DNA of 41,611 nucleotides from Opitutaceae bacterium (lineage in GTDB: Bacteria; Verrucomicrobiota; Verrucomicrobiia; Opitutales; Opitutaceae): assembly GCA_014879845.1 (NCBI GenBank), contig JACSRI010000270.1, positions 1 through 41,611 of the forward strand, written 5' to 3'. The notes beneath the pieces were generated by a model that was given only the letters and a program-made list of their open reading frames with translations, searched no databases and was not told the origin of the DNA. Shown piece after piece: positions 16,803 through 28,202 of this stretch (positions within the stretch are counted from its first letter, which is position 1; each line of letters starts with the position of its first letter). A program made the translations under genes and the position numbers.

Positions 16803-18641
16803 ATGGTTTCTCCCACCTCCTCCACGGCGACGCCCGAAGGCGGCGCCCCTTCCGTCGAAAAGCTCAAGGACGCTGTCATCCGCCTCGCCGGCAACTCGCA
16901 GGATGGCATCCAGACCATCGGCGGTTTTCTCGCTCGTCTGGCCGGCCGCAGCGACCAGGACGTCATGACCTACATGACGATCCCGTCGACCATCTCGGGC
17001 GGACCGTCGATCTTCCAGGTGCGCATGGGCAGCGGCGAGGTGCTCTCCGCCGGCGACCAGGCGGACTTCCTCGTCGCGTTCTACCAGCACAGCTACGAGA
17101 GCCACATCAGTTTTCTCCGCGAGGGCGGCGTGCTCATCTACGACACCGACCACGTCAAACCCAACCTCGACGACAAGCGCTTCGTCCACTGCGGCGTGGC
17201 CATCACCGGCCTGACGATCGAGGCCTGCGGCGGCGCGGCCAAGGACAAGGGCAAGAACATGTTTGTCCTCGGCCTGCTCGCCCGCCTCTTCAGCCTGAAG
17301 GTGGACAAGCTCCGCGCGCTCATCACCGAGCGTTTCGGCACGAAGGACGGCGACGTGTTGCGCAACGCGTTCCTCGCCTTCGACGCCGGCTACGCCTACA
17401 CGGTCGAGGGCCTGCTCAAGCGCTACTACGCGTTTGAAGACCCCGTCCGGCCGAACGCCTGCCCGCAGGTCACGATGGACGGCAATCAGGCCATCGCCTA
17501 CGGGCTGATCGCCGCCGGCTGTCGCTATGGCGCCGCCTACCCGATCACGCCGTGGTCCTCGATCATGGAGATCCTGCGCACCGAGCTGCCGAAATACGGC
17601 GGCACGTTCGTGCAGTGCGAGGACGAACTCGCGGCCGTGTCGCTCGCGCTCGGTGCCGCCTACGCGGGCCACCTCTCGATGACCGGCAGTTCCGGTCCGG
17701 GCCTCTCCCTCAAGATGGAGGCGCTCGGCTGGGCCGTGATGGCCGAGATGCCGCTGGTCGTGGTCAACATCCAGCGCGGCGGTCCGTCCACCGGCCTGCC
17801 GACCAACGTCGAGCAGTCCGACCTCATGCAGGCGATCTACGGCAGCCACGGCGACGCCCCGCGCGTGGTCGTCGCGCCGCAGAACGTCGAGGATTGCTTC
17901 TACCTCACGATGGATGCGTGCCGGATCGCCAAGGAATACTCGGTCCCGGTCATAATCCTCTCCGACCAGGCCCTCTCCTCCCGCATCGAGGCCTTCGACG
18001 AGCCCGACCTGGAGAAGATCATGGTCAAGCCCGTGCTCGACCTCTCGCCGCGCGGCGAGGACTTCAAGCCCTACCCGCTCGACCGCATGACGCGTCATGC
18101 GCCGCCGGGTACGCCGATGAAGGGCGCCTACCCGACCGTGACCGGCCTCGAGCACGACGAGGGCGGACATCCCACCGGCAACCCGGCCCTGCACATGAAG
18201 ATGACGGCCAAGCGCCGCGACAAGCTGCGCCAGCTCGCCGCCACGCTGCCGGTCCCCGAGGTCTGCGGCGACCAGGACGGCGACGTGCTGCTCGTCGGAT
18301 GGGGCTCGACCTGGGGTCCGATCCGCGAGGCGGTCAAGCGCGGCCAGGCCGCCGGTCAGAAGATCGCCCACCTGCACCTGCGCCACATCCACCCGCTCCC
18401 CAACGGCCTCGAGCCGATCTTCGCGCGCTACCGCCAGGTGTTCGTGGTCGAGGTCAACGACGAGGGCCTCTACGGCTTCGGCCAGCTCGCCACCCTCCTG
18501 CGCGCCCGCTACGCGCTCAACAAGATCCGCTCGATCACCAAGACCGACGGCCTCACCTACCGCGTGCGCGAGATCCTGGAGGGCGTCCGCCGCCTCAGCG
18601 GCGAGCAGACCTCGACGTTCTCGCTGTATCCTGGAGCCTGA
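16803..18641 (+). CDS. korA: 2-oxoacid:acceptor oxidoreductase, alpha (fused gamma-alpha) subunit
   Basis: With KorB it oxidatively decarboxylates a 2-oxoacid (probably 2-oxoglutarate) to the acyl-CoA and reduces ferredoxin. The product has 612 residues from the ATG at 16803 (MVSPTSSTATPEGG). The N-terminal gamma domain (about 25-200) includes NSQDGIQTIGGFLARLAG, VRMGSGEVLSAGDQADFLVAF and the IAITGLT-like core. The alpha domain (about 215-590) has GNQAIAYGLIAAGCRYGAAYPITPWSSIME, GSSGPGLSLKMEALGWAVMAEMPLVVVNIQRGGPSTGLPT and EQSDLMQAIYGSHGD, all diagnostic. The fusion is the usual two-subunit KorAB form. The exact substrate is not readable from sequence. korB follows 62 bp later. Confidence 0.93.
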   Translation: MVSPTSSTATPEGGAPSVEKLKDAVIRLAGNSQDGIQTIGGFLARLAGRSDQDVMTYMTIPSTISGGPSIFQVRMGSGEVLSAGDQADFLVAFYQHSYESHISFLREGGVLIYDTDHVKPNLDDKRFVHCGVAITGLTIEACGGAAKDKGKNMFVLGLLARLFSLKVDKLRALITERFGTKDGDVLRNAFLAFDAGYAYTVEGLLKRYYAFEDPVRPNACPQVTMDGNQAIAYGLIAAGCRYGAAYPITPWSSIMEILRTELPKYGGTFVQCEDELAAVSLALGAAYAGHLSMTGSSGPGLSLKMEALGWAVMAEMPLVVVNIQRGGPSTGLPTNVEQSDLMQAIYGSHGDAPRVVVAPQNVEDCFYLTMDACRIAKEYSVPVIILSDQALSSRIEAFDEPDLEKIMVKPVLDLSPRGEDFKPYPLDRMTRHAPPGTPMKGAYPTVTGLEHDEGGHPTGNPALHMKMTAKRRDKLRQLAATLPVPEVCGDQDGDVLLVGWGSTWGPIREAVKRGQAAGQKIAHLHLRHIHPLPNGLEPIFARYRQVFVVEVNDEGLYGFGQLATLLRARYALNKIRSITKTDGLTYRVREILEGVRRLSGEQTSTFSLYPGA

Positions 18642-18669
18642 GACAGACCCGCCCGTCTCAATCGCAAAA

Positions 18670-18697
18670 TCCCGCAATCCGCATTCCGCACTCCGCA
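18670..18697 (+). repeat. Four tandem TCCGCA-type heptamers before korB
   Basis: TCCCGCA, ATCCGCA, TTCCGCA and CTCCGCA occupy 18670-18697 without a gap, with consensus NTCCGCA. They sit in the 62-bp space between the korA stop and the korB ATG (18704), so they would be part of the korAB transcript. Confidence 0.75.
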
Positions 18698-18703
18698 TTT
18701 CCC

Positions 18704-19636
18704 ATGTCCTCCACCGTCGAAGCTCCCGCCCCCCGCCAGCCGCTGAAGAAGAAGGACCTCACCGCCGATCACCCGACCTGGTGCCCGGGCTGCGGCGATT
18801 TCGCCGTGCTCGCGTCGTTCTACCGCTTCCTCGAGAAGGCGCAGATCCCGCACGAGAAGATCGTCGTGCTCGCCGGCATCGGCTGCTCCTCGCGCTTTCC
18901 CTACTTCGTCAACTCGCACAGCGGCCACTTCATCCACGGCCGCTCCATCCCGTTCGCCAGCGGCGTGAGCCTCTCGCGCGACGACCTGCATGTGTTCGTG
19001 TTCGGCGGCGATGGCGACGGCTTCTCCATCGGCGGCAACCACCTCTTCCACGGCGCGCGCAAGAACATCAACCTGACCTACGTCATCATGGACAACTCCG
19101 TCTATGGCCTGACGAAGAAGCAGACCTCGCCCACCTCGCCCATCGGCTTCAAGACCAAGACCGACCCTACCGGCGCGTTCGACCGCCCGGTCAACCCGAT
19201 GAAGGCCCTGCTTGCCAGCGGCGCCACCTTCATCGCCCGCAGCCACGCCGCGCAGGTCAACCACATGGTGGACATGTACGAGCGCGCGTATGCGCACAAG
19301 GGATTCTCGGTGATCGAGATCCTCTCCGAGTGCGTGGAGTTCTATCCCGGCGCCTTCGATGCGGCGGTGCCGCGCAAGGGCGGCAAGTTCGTCGAGGTGC
19401 AGCTCAAGAAGGGCGACGGCACGCCCGACGACGCCCAGCGCCATGACCCGAGCGACGCCGATGCCGCCTTCCGCCTCGCCAATCTCGAGGCGCCCGGCGT
19501 CTACGGCGTGTTCTACCAGGTCAATCCCCCTTCGAAGAACGAACTCGAGGCGCAACTCGTGGCCAAGTCGCGTGAGCGCGTGAAACACGCCGCCCACATC
19601 GACGTGCTGCGCGGCACGTTTGCCCGCATGCGCTGA
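18704..19636 (+). CDS. korB: 2-oxoacid:acceptor oxidoreductase, beta (TPP) subunit
   Basis: The thiamine-diphosphate subunit of KorAB, 310 residues. The ATG at 18704 (MSSTVEAPAPRQPLKKKDLT) precedes WCPGCGDFAVL, whose C27 and C30, with C61 in GIGCSSR, resemble Fe-S ligands of this subunit. The TPP/Mg site is GDGDGFSIGGNH (102-113) followed by NINLTYVIMDNSVYGLTKKQTSPTS. HFIHGRSIPFASGVSLSRDDLHVFV links the two. A fourth cysteine ligand expected further on would be C in ILSECVEFYPG. No ferredoxin gene is adjacent, so the electron acceptor lies elsewhere. It ends at a terminator. Confidence 0.94.
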   Translation: MSSTVEAPAPRQPLKKKDLTADHPTWCPGCGDFAVLASFYRFLEKAQIPHEKIVVLAGIGCSSRFPYFVNSHSGHFIHGRSIPFASGVSLSRDDLHVFVFGGDGDGFSIGGNHLFHGARKNINLTYVIMDNSVYGLTKKQTSPTSPIGFKTKTDPTGAFDRPVNPMKALLASGATFIARSHAAQVNHMVDMYERAYAHKGFSVIEILSECVEFYPGAFDAAVPRKGGKFVEVQLKKGDGTPDDAQRHDPSDADAAFRLANLEAPGVYGVFYQVNPPSKNELEAQLVAKSRERVKHAAHIDVLRGTFARMR

Positions 19637-19663
19637 GCGCCCGTCGCCGTCGCCGACACTTCC

Positions 19664-19691
19664 GGGCCGGCCGTCACGACCGGCCCTTTTT
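19664..19691 (+). terminator. Intrinsic terminator of korAB
   Basis: GGGCCGG (19664-19670) pairs with CCGGCCC (19680-19686), followed by TTTTTCTT-like bases. It is downstream of korB and before the convergent hybrid kinase stop at 19750. Confidence 0.8.
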
Positions 19692-19749
19692 CTTGCCCGA
19701 ACACGCCGCCGACCCGAACGCTGTGATGCGGGCGAGCCAGCGCCGCGCG

Positions 19750-22476
<2,727 letters not shown>

Positions 22477-22744
22477 GAGCTGGTATGGGAAGGAGAGCGC
22501 GGGCCGCGGAGGAAACCCGCAGCCTGCGTCTCGTTCATCGGGCCCCGGGCAATACCCCTTGAGGGATGCCGATACTCTACGGAACGAGCCCCGGAGGGAT
22601 TCGCGGAGGTTCGCGTCAAGAAACCGTCACAGGCGGCGCGGAGGTTCGGTTTGCGCGGGGCCGAATCGCGGGTACGCTGCCGCAGAGGCGCGGTCGCGCG
22701 ACCGCGGGACAATCACCCACCAGCAACCCCAGCAGAAGACCACC

Positions 22745-23485
22745 ATGCACATCGCCCCGCCCGTCTTCGAAAAGGCCCGTTCCTACCTCGACCTTCAGCT
22801 CACCCGGCCCCCGCTCACCGGGGGCGTGCGGGGCGCGCCGCCGTCGCAGTATGTCACGATCTCGCGCGAGTGCGGCTCGGGCGGTTCATCCCTCGCGCGC
22901 CTGCTCGCCGGCCAGCTCAACCGCCAGCAACCCGCCGCCGAGGGTCAGCCGCATTGGACGGTCTTCGACCAGGAGATCGTGCAACACATGCTCACCTCGC
23001 ACGACCTGTCGCCCAAGCTCGCGCGCTTCCTGCCCGAGGACAAGGTGTCGGAACTCACCTCGTCGGTGGGCGAGATCGTCGGCCTGCACCCCAACCTCTG
23101 GGACCTCGTGCAGCGCACCAACCATTTCCTGCGCGAGCTGGCCACGCGCGGGCGCGTCATCCTCGTGGGCCGCGGCGCCAACTTCGCCACCGCGGGCGTG
23201 CCTGGCGGTATCCACATCCGCCTGACGGCACCGACCGATCATCGCGACCGGCACATGGCGCGCGTGATGCAGTGCCCGCTGCGCGAGGCCTCCACCCACA
23301 ACCGCCAGGTCGATTCCGCCCGCCGCTCCTACGTGCGCTCGGTCTTCGACTGCGAGGTCGCCGACCCGCTGCACTACGACCTGCTCATCAACACAGCCCA
23401 GGTCGGGCTCGACCAGGCGGCTGCCGTGGTGAGCGCCCTCGTGGCCCTGCGCGCACCCGCGCCGGCCGCGGCCGCCGCGGTCTGA
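22745..23485 (+). CDS. Cytidylate-kinase-like family protein (PF13189)
   Basis: A P-loop protein of 246 residues. The start is the ATG at 22745 (MHIAPPVFEKARSYLDLQL). The kinase-like core begins YVTISRECGSGGSSLARLLAGQL, an atypical P-loop with SGGSS in place of GxGKS, as is usual for the cytidylate-kinase-like group. VFDQEIVQHML, VILVGRGANFATAGVPGGIHIRLTAP and HYDLLINTAQVGLDQAAAVV fit the same family. The last 20 residues are Ala/Pro. The nucleotide substrate is unproven and true Cmk activity is doubtful. The gene is divergent from the four-PAS kinase (268-bp gap with no feature I can support). Confidence 0.82.
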   Translation: MHIAPPVFEKARSYLDLQLTRPPLTGGVRGAPPSQYVTISRECGSGGSSLARLLAGQLNRQQPAAEGQPHWTVFDQEIVQHMLTSHDLSPKLARFLPEDKVSELTSSVGEIVGLHPNLWDLVQRTNHFLRELATRGRVILVGRGANFATAGVPGGIHIRLTAPTDHRDRHMARVMQCPLREASTHNRQVDSARRSYVRSVFDCEVADPLHYDLLINTAQVGLDQAAAVVSALVALRAPAPAAAAAV

Positions 23486-23529
23486 GCCGCGGCGCCGCCA
23501 GGGGCGCGATTCGCTGAAAGGGTGGCAGG

Positions 23530-23979
23530 CTACTTGGCCTGCGAACCGTTGGTATCGACCACGCGATCGTTCTCGAAGACGACCTCGAAGGTCTCGACGT
23601 AGGCGTCGTTGTTACCCAGCGGGCCCGACTGCACGCCCACGCCCCACGTGCCGACCGAGACGGTCGAGCCCTTGAGCGGATTGCTGCCACCGGCGCTGCC
23701 CTTCGTCTTGTAGGTCCAGACCTCGCGCGAACCCTGCCGCGTCTCGCGCAGTTCCTTTCCGGTCGGTTCGCCGATCGCGACCTCGACCTGTTTCGAGGTC
23801 ATGCCCTTCTCCACCCGCCCGTCGAGCACGGCCTGCTTCACGTCGAGCGGCCAGGTCTCGTACTCGGCGCGGTTGGCGTCGATGCGGTTCATCGGCGTGG
23901 TGGAGGTCGTGCAGCCAGACAGCAGCGCAGCGACCGCGAGGAGGGCGGAAAGGGCGAGCGAGGTCGGAAGCTTGATCAT
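23530..23979 (-). CDS. BamE/SmpA-like outer-membrane lipoprotein
   Basis: An exported lipoprotein of 149 residues from the ATG at 23979. The signal peptide MIKLPTSLALSALLAVAALLSGC ends in the lipobox LSGC, then TTSTTPMNRIDANR. Residues about 35-65 (VKQAVLDGRVEKGMTSKQVEVAIGEPTGKE) match the SmpA/OmlA (BamE) start: V/I-L-x-G-x-V-x-x-GM-T-x-x-x-V-x-x-x-x-G-x-P. The remainder, EVWTYKT..., VGVQSGPLGNNDAYVETFEVVFENDRVVDT, fits the following beta strands. True BamE is shorter, so this could be a paralogue. It stands 124 bp after the metal-efflux operon on the same strand and may have its own promoter. Confidence 0.75.
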   Translation of the reverse strand: MIKLPTSLALSALLAVAALLSGCTTSTTPMNRIDANRAEYETWPLDVKQAVLDGRVEKGMTSKQVEVAIGEPTGKELRETRQGSREVWTYKTKGSAGGSNPLKGSTVSVGTWGVGVQSGPLGNNDAYVETFEVVFENDRVVDTNGSQAK

Positions 23980-24103
23980 ACGGGACGGCACCATACTGCA
24001 GAGCGCCTCGGCGTCAAAACCGGTCCGCAGCGGTTCACCTCGGCCGAGCCCGGATGGCGCTCCGCCATCGCCCGCCGGGTGCGTGTGCACTCCCCCGGCC
24101 CGG

Positions 24104-24547
24104 TCAATGCCCCTCGCACGTGCACGCGTACTCGGCGCGCGAGCATCCCCCGCAATGCGCCAGATTGAGGTCGATGCGGTGATTCTGCGGTTTGTCCCCG
24201 GGCGCCGACCTCACCTGGAGGACGACACGATACGGCGCGCCGTCCGGCAGCGCCTCCTTGGAGATGAAGCCGGTCGCCGTGGGCTCGAGCGCCACGGTGG
24301 TGCGCCCGCCGGGCACCTCGGCCGTGAGCGTGACGACCTGGGTGCCGGGAGCCACCGGCTGAAGGGCCGCGTCGTAGAACACGACCTCGGCTTTCTTCTC
24401 GGGCGTGACGAAAAACTCCGCCCGGGCCGGCGTGGTTTCGAGCAGTCGACCGCCCTTGGGGCCGGCCTGGACCTTTTCGGCCCGGGCCGATGAGACGAAG
24501 GCGGCGCCGAGCAGCGCCGCGACGAGGATGGTGCGCAGGTATGTCAT
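24104..24547 (-). CDS. Exported Cys-rich-tailed protein of the metal-efflux operon
   Basis: A periplasmic protein of 147 residues with a cleavable signal (MTYLRTILVAALLGAAFVSSARA, cut before EKVQ). The mature start GPKGGRLLETTPARAEFFVT (29-48), followed by AEVVFYDAALQPV, resembles the PHGG...YVLD module found alone in the lipoprotein at 33673 and within CzcB-type adaptors. The C-terminus is HCGGC-x6-CTCEGH, with C132, C135, C142, C144, H131 and H147, a probable soft-metal site. It is the last gene of the operon. Its ATG overlaps the pump stop (ATGA at 24544-24547), so translation is probably coupled. Metallochaperone is the most likely role, by inference. Confidence 0.7.
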   Translation of the reverse strand: MTYLRTILVAALLGAAFVSSARAEKVQAGPKGGRLLETTPARAEFFVTPEKKAEVVFYDAALQPVAPGTQVVTLTAEVPGGRTTVALEPTATGFISKEALPDGAPYRVVLQVRSAPGDKPQNHRIDLNLAHCGGCSRAEYACTCEGH

Positions 24548-27500
24548 GTTTGGGATGGTTGTGAGATGGAAGCCGAACGAGGCGCCCGCCCGCCCTCGAT
24601 CCAGTCGTAGAGCACCGGCAGCACGACCAAGGTCAGGAAGGTCGCCGTGACGATCCCGCCGATCACCACGGTCGCGAGCGGGCGCTGCACCTCTGCGCCG
24701 GGGCCGGTCGACAGCGCCATCGGCACGAAGCCGAGCGAGGCGACGAGCGCAGTCATGAGCTTGGGCCGCAGGCGCGTGAGCGTGCCTTCGACCACCGCCG
24801 CGCGCACCTCGCGCCCCTGTGCGCGCAGCTGGTTGATGAAGCTGATGAGCATGATGCCGTTGAGCACGGCGATGCCGGAGAGCGCGATGAAACCCACCGC
24901 CGCCGAGATGGTGAAAGGCAGCCCGCGCATCCACAGCGCGGCCACGCCGCCGGTCACCGCCAGAGGCACGCACACGAAGATCAGCGCCGCCTGCCGCGCG
25001 CTGCCGAAACTCGCGTAGATGAGCGCGAAGATGAGCGCCAGCGCCACGGGCACGACGATCGCCAGCCGCGCCCGCGCGGCTTGGAGGTTCTCGAACTGAC
25101 CGCCAAACTCGAAACTGTATCCGGCCGGCCATGCCACGGCGGAGCGCAGCCGCGCCTCCGCCTCGCGCACGAAACCCTCGGTGTCGCGCCCGCGCACGTT
25201 GATCAGGATCGCGACCCGGCGCTGCGTGTTCTCGCGCGTGATCGTGCCCACGCGGTCGGCCACCTCGATGCGCGCGAGCCGGCCGAGGGGGACCTGGATG
25301 CCGTCGTTTTCCTCCGTGCGCACGGGAAGGTCGGCCAGCGCCGCGACGTCGAGCCGCCGCGCCTCGGGCAGCCGGACGACCACGTCGAAACGCCGGCTGC
25401 CCTCGATGATCGAACCCGCCGGCACGCCGCCGAGCGCGGCGGCGACAGTGTCGTTGATCTCGTCGGCGTGCAGGTTGAGCGCCTGCAGCGCCTCGCGCCG
25501 CGGCGTGATCTCGAGCATGGGCACGCGGCCCAGCGCCTCGAACTCGACGTCGCCGCCGCCCGGCACGTCGCGCAGCACATCGCGCGCAACCATGGCGAGG
25601 CGCTCGAGTTCCTCGAAGTCGTCGCCGTAGATCTTGAGCGCGAGGTCGGCGCGCGCGCCGGCCATCATCTCGTTGAAGCGCAGCTGCACGGGCTGGGTGA
25701 AGAGGTAGGTCTGGCCGGGCACGGTCTCCGCCAGCGTGTCACGCATGAGCTCGACGAGTTCCGCCTTGCTGATCGTGCGTCCGTCGACGCGCCGCCACTG
25801 TTCGTGCGGCTGGAGCTGCACGTAGGTGTCCGAGGTGTTCGGGCCCATCGGGTCCATCGCGATCTCCGCCGTGCCGATGCGCGAGAAGAGCAGGCGGATC
25901 TCGGGGAACTGCTCCAGCAGGAGTCGCTCCGAGCGCCGCTGCAGGTCGACCGAGGCGACCAGGCCCACGCTGTTGCCGCGGATCATCTGCAAGGCGATCG
26001 AGCCCTCGTCGAGCTGCGGGATGAACTCGGCGCCCAGCCGCAGGAAGACCGCGACCGCGCCGCCGAAGAGGACCACGGCGGCGAGCACGACCGCCATCCG
26101 CACGCGCAACGCCGCCGCGAGCAGCGGCGTGTAGATGGCCTTGGCCACGCGTACGAGCCAGCCGTCACGCTCGGCGATGCTGCCTGAGAGCATCCACGAA
26201 CACAGCACCGGCATGAGCGTGAGCGCGAGCGCGAGCGCGCCGCCGATGGCGAGCATCACGGCGATGGCCATCGGCCGGAACATCTTCCCCTCGATCCCGG
26301 CCAGCGCGAGGATCGGCACGTAAACCACGGTGATGATGAGCACGCCGAAGAACATCGGGCGCGCGACCTCGCGCGCGGACGTGCGCACCTCCGCGAGTCG
26401 TTCGGCTGCCGTGAGTTTTCTCCCCAACGCATGCTGCCGCTCGGCGAGGTGGCGCATGATATTCTCCACCATCACGATCGCCCCGTCGACGATCAGTCCG
26501 AAGTCGATCGCACCCAGGCTCATGAGGTTCGCGCTCAATCCGCCCTGCGCCAGCCCGGTGAGCGTGAAGAGAAACGAGAGCGGGATCGCCAGCGTGACGA
26601 TGGCCGCAGCGCGCCAGTTGCCCAGCAGCGCGAAGAGCACAGCCGCCACGAGGATGGCGCCCTCGACCAGGTTGGTCTCGACCGTGCGGATGGTGGCGTT
26701 GACCAGATCGGACCGGTCATACGTCACGCGCAGTTCCACCCCGGTCGGGAGCCGGCGCTGGATCTCGTGCAGACGCTCGACGGCGGCCTGGGCGACCAGC
26801 CGGCTGTTGCCGCCCGCGAGCATGATGGCCGCACCGGTGACCGTCTCCTCGCCGTCCTCGGTCGACGCGCCCGTGCGCACGGCCGAGCCGATACCCACTC
26901 CGGCCAGATCACCCACGGTGATCGGCCGCACGCCGCCGGCGAACTTCACCGGCAGCCCCGCGAGGTCGGCTGCGGTGCGCACGCGCGTATCCGCGCGCAC
27001 AATCACGGCCTCCCCGCCCAGTTCGAGGATGCCTCCGCCGGCGTTGTCCGTGCTCTTGCGCACCGTGTCGATGAGCTGCGCGAAACTCACGCCGGCGTGC
27101 GCGAGCTTTTCCGGATCGGGTTCGACGACAAACTGACGCTCGTAGCCGCCGATGGCATTCACCTCCGCCAGGCCCGGAGTGGCGCGCAACAGCGGCTTGA
27201 TCTGCAGGTCGTGGATGAGCCGCAGCGTGCGCAACTGCTCGTCGCGGTCGGTCGGTCGGTCCGGCGCGTCGGCACGATAACGCACGGTATAGTAGACGAT
27301 CTCGCCCAGGCCGGTGCTGATCGGCGCGAGGCCGGGCGCAAGCCCTTCCGGCAATGCTTCACGCGTGTGCGCGAGCCGCTCGGTCACGAGCTGGCGCGCG
27401 AGGTGGATGTCAGTGCCGTCCTCGAAGGTCATCGTGACCTGCGACAGGCCGAACTTCGAGAGCGAGCGCAGCTCGCGCAGCCCGGGCAGCCCAGCCATCT

Positions 27501-27714
27501 CGGCCTCGATCGGCACGGTCACGAGCGTCTCGATCTCCTCGGGCGCGAGGCTGTCGACCGCGGTGTTGATCTGCACCTGCGGGCTCGTGATGTCCGGCAC
27601 GGCATCGATCGGCACGCGCGTGGCGGACCACACGCCCACGACAGCGAGTGCCAGCACGCCGAACACGATGAGCGCACGACGCCGCAGCGAAAACTCGACG
27701 ATATGTTCGAGCAT
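24544..27714 (-). CDS. Heavy-metal efflux RND pump (CzcA/CusA family)
   Basis: A proton-driven inner-membrane exporter of 1056 residues, full family length. Twelve membrane spans are arranged as in RND pumps: one at the N-terminus, two groups of five, one near the end. Helix 4 carries DFGLIVDGAIVMVEN (404-418) with D404, D410 and E417, the acid set of divalent-cation HME-RND pumps (Zn/Co/Cd/Ni type), unlike the Cu/Ag CusA group. VPIDAVPDITSPQVQINT near the N-terminus and GAEFIPQLDEGSIALQM in the porter domain are diagnostic. The metal is inferred only. It begins 11 bp after the small adaptor-like gene and overlaps the downstream gene by 4 bp. Confidence 0.93.
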   Translation of the reverse strand: MLEHIVEFSLRRRALIVFGVLALAVVGVWSATRVPIDAVPDITSPQVQINTAVDSLAPEEIETLVTVPIEAEMAGLPGLRELRSLSKFGLSQVTMTFEDGTDIHLARQLVTERLAHTREALPEGLAPGLAPISTGLGEIVYYTVRYRADAPDRPTDRDEQLRTLRLIHDLQIKPLLRATPGLAEVNAIGGYERQFVVEPDPEKLAHAGVSFAQLIDTVRKSTDNAGGGILELGGEAVIVRADTRVRTAADLAGLPVKFAGGVRPITVGDLAGVGIGSAVRTGASTEDGEETVTGAAIMLAGGNSRLVAQAAVERLHEIQRRLPTGVELRVTYDRSDLVNATIRTVETNLVEGAILVAAVLFALLGNWRAAAIVTLAIPLSFLFTLTGLAQGGLSANLMSLGAIDFGLIVDGAIVMVENIMRHLAERQHALGRKLTAAERLAEVRTSAREVARPMFFGVLIITVVYVPILALAGIEGKMFRPMAIAVMLAIGGALALALTLMPVLCSWMLSGSIAERDGWLVRVAKAIYTPLLAAALRVRMAVVLAAVVLFGGAVAVFLRLGAEFIPQLDEGSIALQMIRGNSVGLVASVDLQRRSERLLLEQFPEIRLLFSRIGTAEIAMDPMGPNTSDTYVQLQPHEQWRRVDGRTISKAELVELMRDTLAETVPGQTYLFTQPVQLRFNEMMAGARADLALKIYGDDFEELERLAMVARDVLRDVPGGGDVEFEALGRVPMLEITPRREALQALNLHADEINDTVAAALGGVPAGSIIEGSRRFDVVVRLPEARRLDVAALADLPVRTEENDGIQVPLGRLARIEVADRVGTITRENTQRRVAILINVRGRDTEGFVREAEARLRSAVAWPAGYSFEFGGQFENLQAARARLAIVVPVALALIFALIYASFGSARQAALIFVCVPLAVTGGVAALWMRGLPFTISAAVGFIALSGIAVLNGIMLISFINQLRAQGREVRAAVVEGTLTRLRPKLMTALVASLGFVPMALSTGPGAEVQRPLATVVIGGIVTATFLTLVVLPVLYDWIEGGRAPRSASISQPSQT

Positions 27715-27725
27715 GGCGTGAACCC

Positions 27726-28202
27726 TCAGTGCCCGTCCGCGCAGCCCACGCCGCCGTTGACGGCCGAGATCTCGGCGAGCCAGAGCGCGTCCACGCCGGC
27801 CACCGCGACACGGTCGCCCTCGTAGAGCCCATCGCGGACCTCGACCCAGCCGTCCTCGCTCACGCCAACGGACACTGGCGTGCGCAGCAGCCAGCCACCA
27901 TTGTCCACGAAGACGAAGGTCCCGCGCACCGTGTGTAACACCGCGTCGCGCGGCACGGCCGTCGCGGCCGATGCCGAGGGAAGATCGCGCGTCTCCACAT
28001 CGCCAAGACGCAAGCCCACGAAGGCCGCGGCCGTCGCCCCCAGACGCACGCCATGGCCGGCCTTATACTCGGCGGCCACGGCCTCCGCGCCATGCGCGTG
28101 GTGATCGTGACCGGCGCCCTCCGCGACGCCCCTCTCGTGACGGGGCGAACACCCGGCCAGGGCGAACACCAGCGAAAGAATCGGCAGCAGGCGCGGGCTC
28201 AT
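27726..28202 (-). CDS. Miniature RND adaptor-like lipoprotein (internally shortened)
   Basis: It occupies the adaptor position of a CzcCBA operon but has only 158 residues; CzcB/CusB adaptors have about 400. The signal peptide ends in the lipobox LAGC (C18). A His-rich stretch follows (H22, H32, H34, H35, H37). Then VRLGATAAAFVGLRLGDVETRDLP (52-75) matches the opening of the adaptor core. Directly after it, AVPRDAVLHTVRGTFVFVDNGG, RTPVSVGVSEDGWVEVRDGLYEGDRVAVAGV (82-137) matches the last, membrane-proximal domain. The alpha-hairpin, lipoyl and beta-barrel regions between are missing. The frame is intact, with a good start (ATG 28202 overlapping the upstream TGA) and stop, so it looks maintained rather than broken. 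The C-terminus is GCADGH. Confidence 0.72.
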   Translation of the reverse strand: MSPRLLPILSLVFALAGCSPRHERGVAEGAGHDHHAHGAEAVAAEYKAGHGVRLGATAAAFVGLRLGDVETRDLPSASAATAVPRDAVLHTVRGTFVFVDNGGWLLRTPVSVGVSEDGWVEVRDGLYEGDRVAVAGVDALWLAEISAVNGGVGCADGH

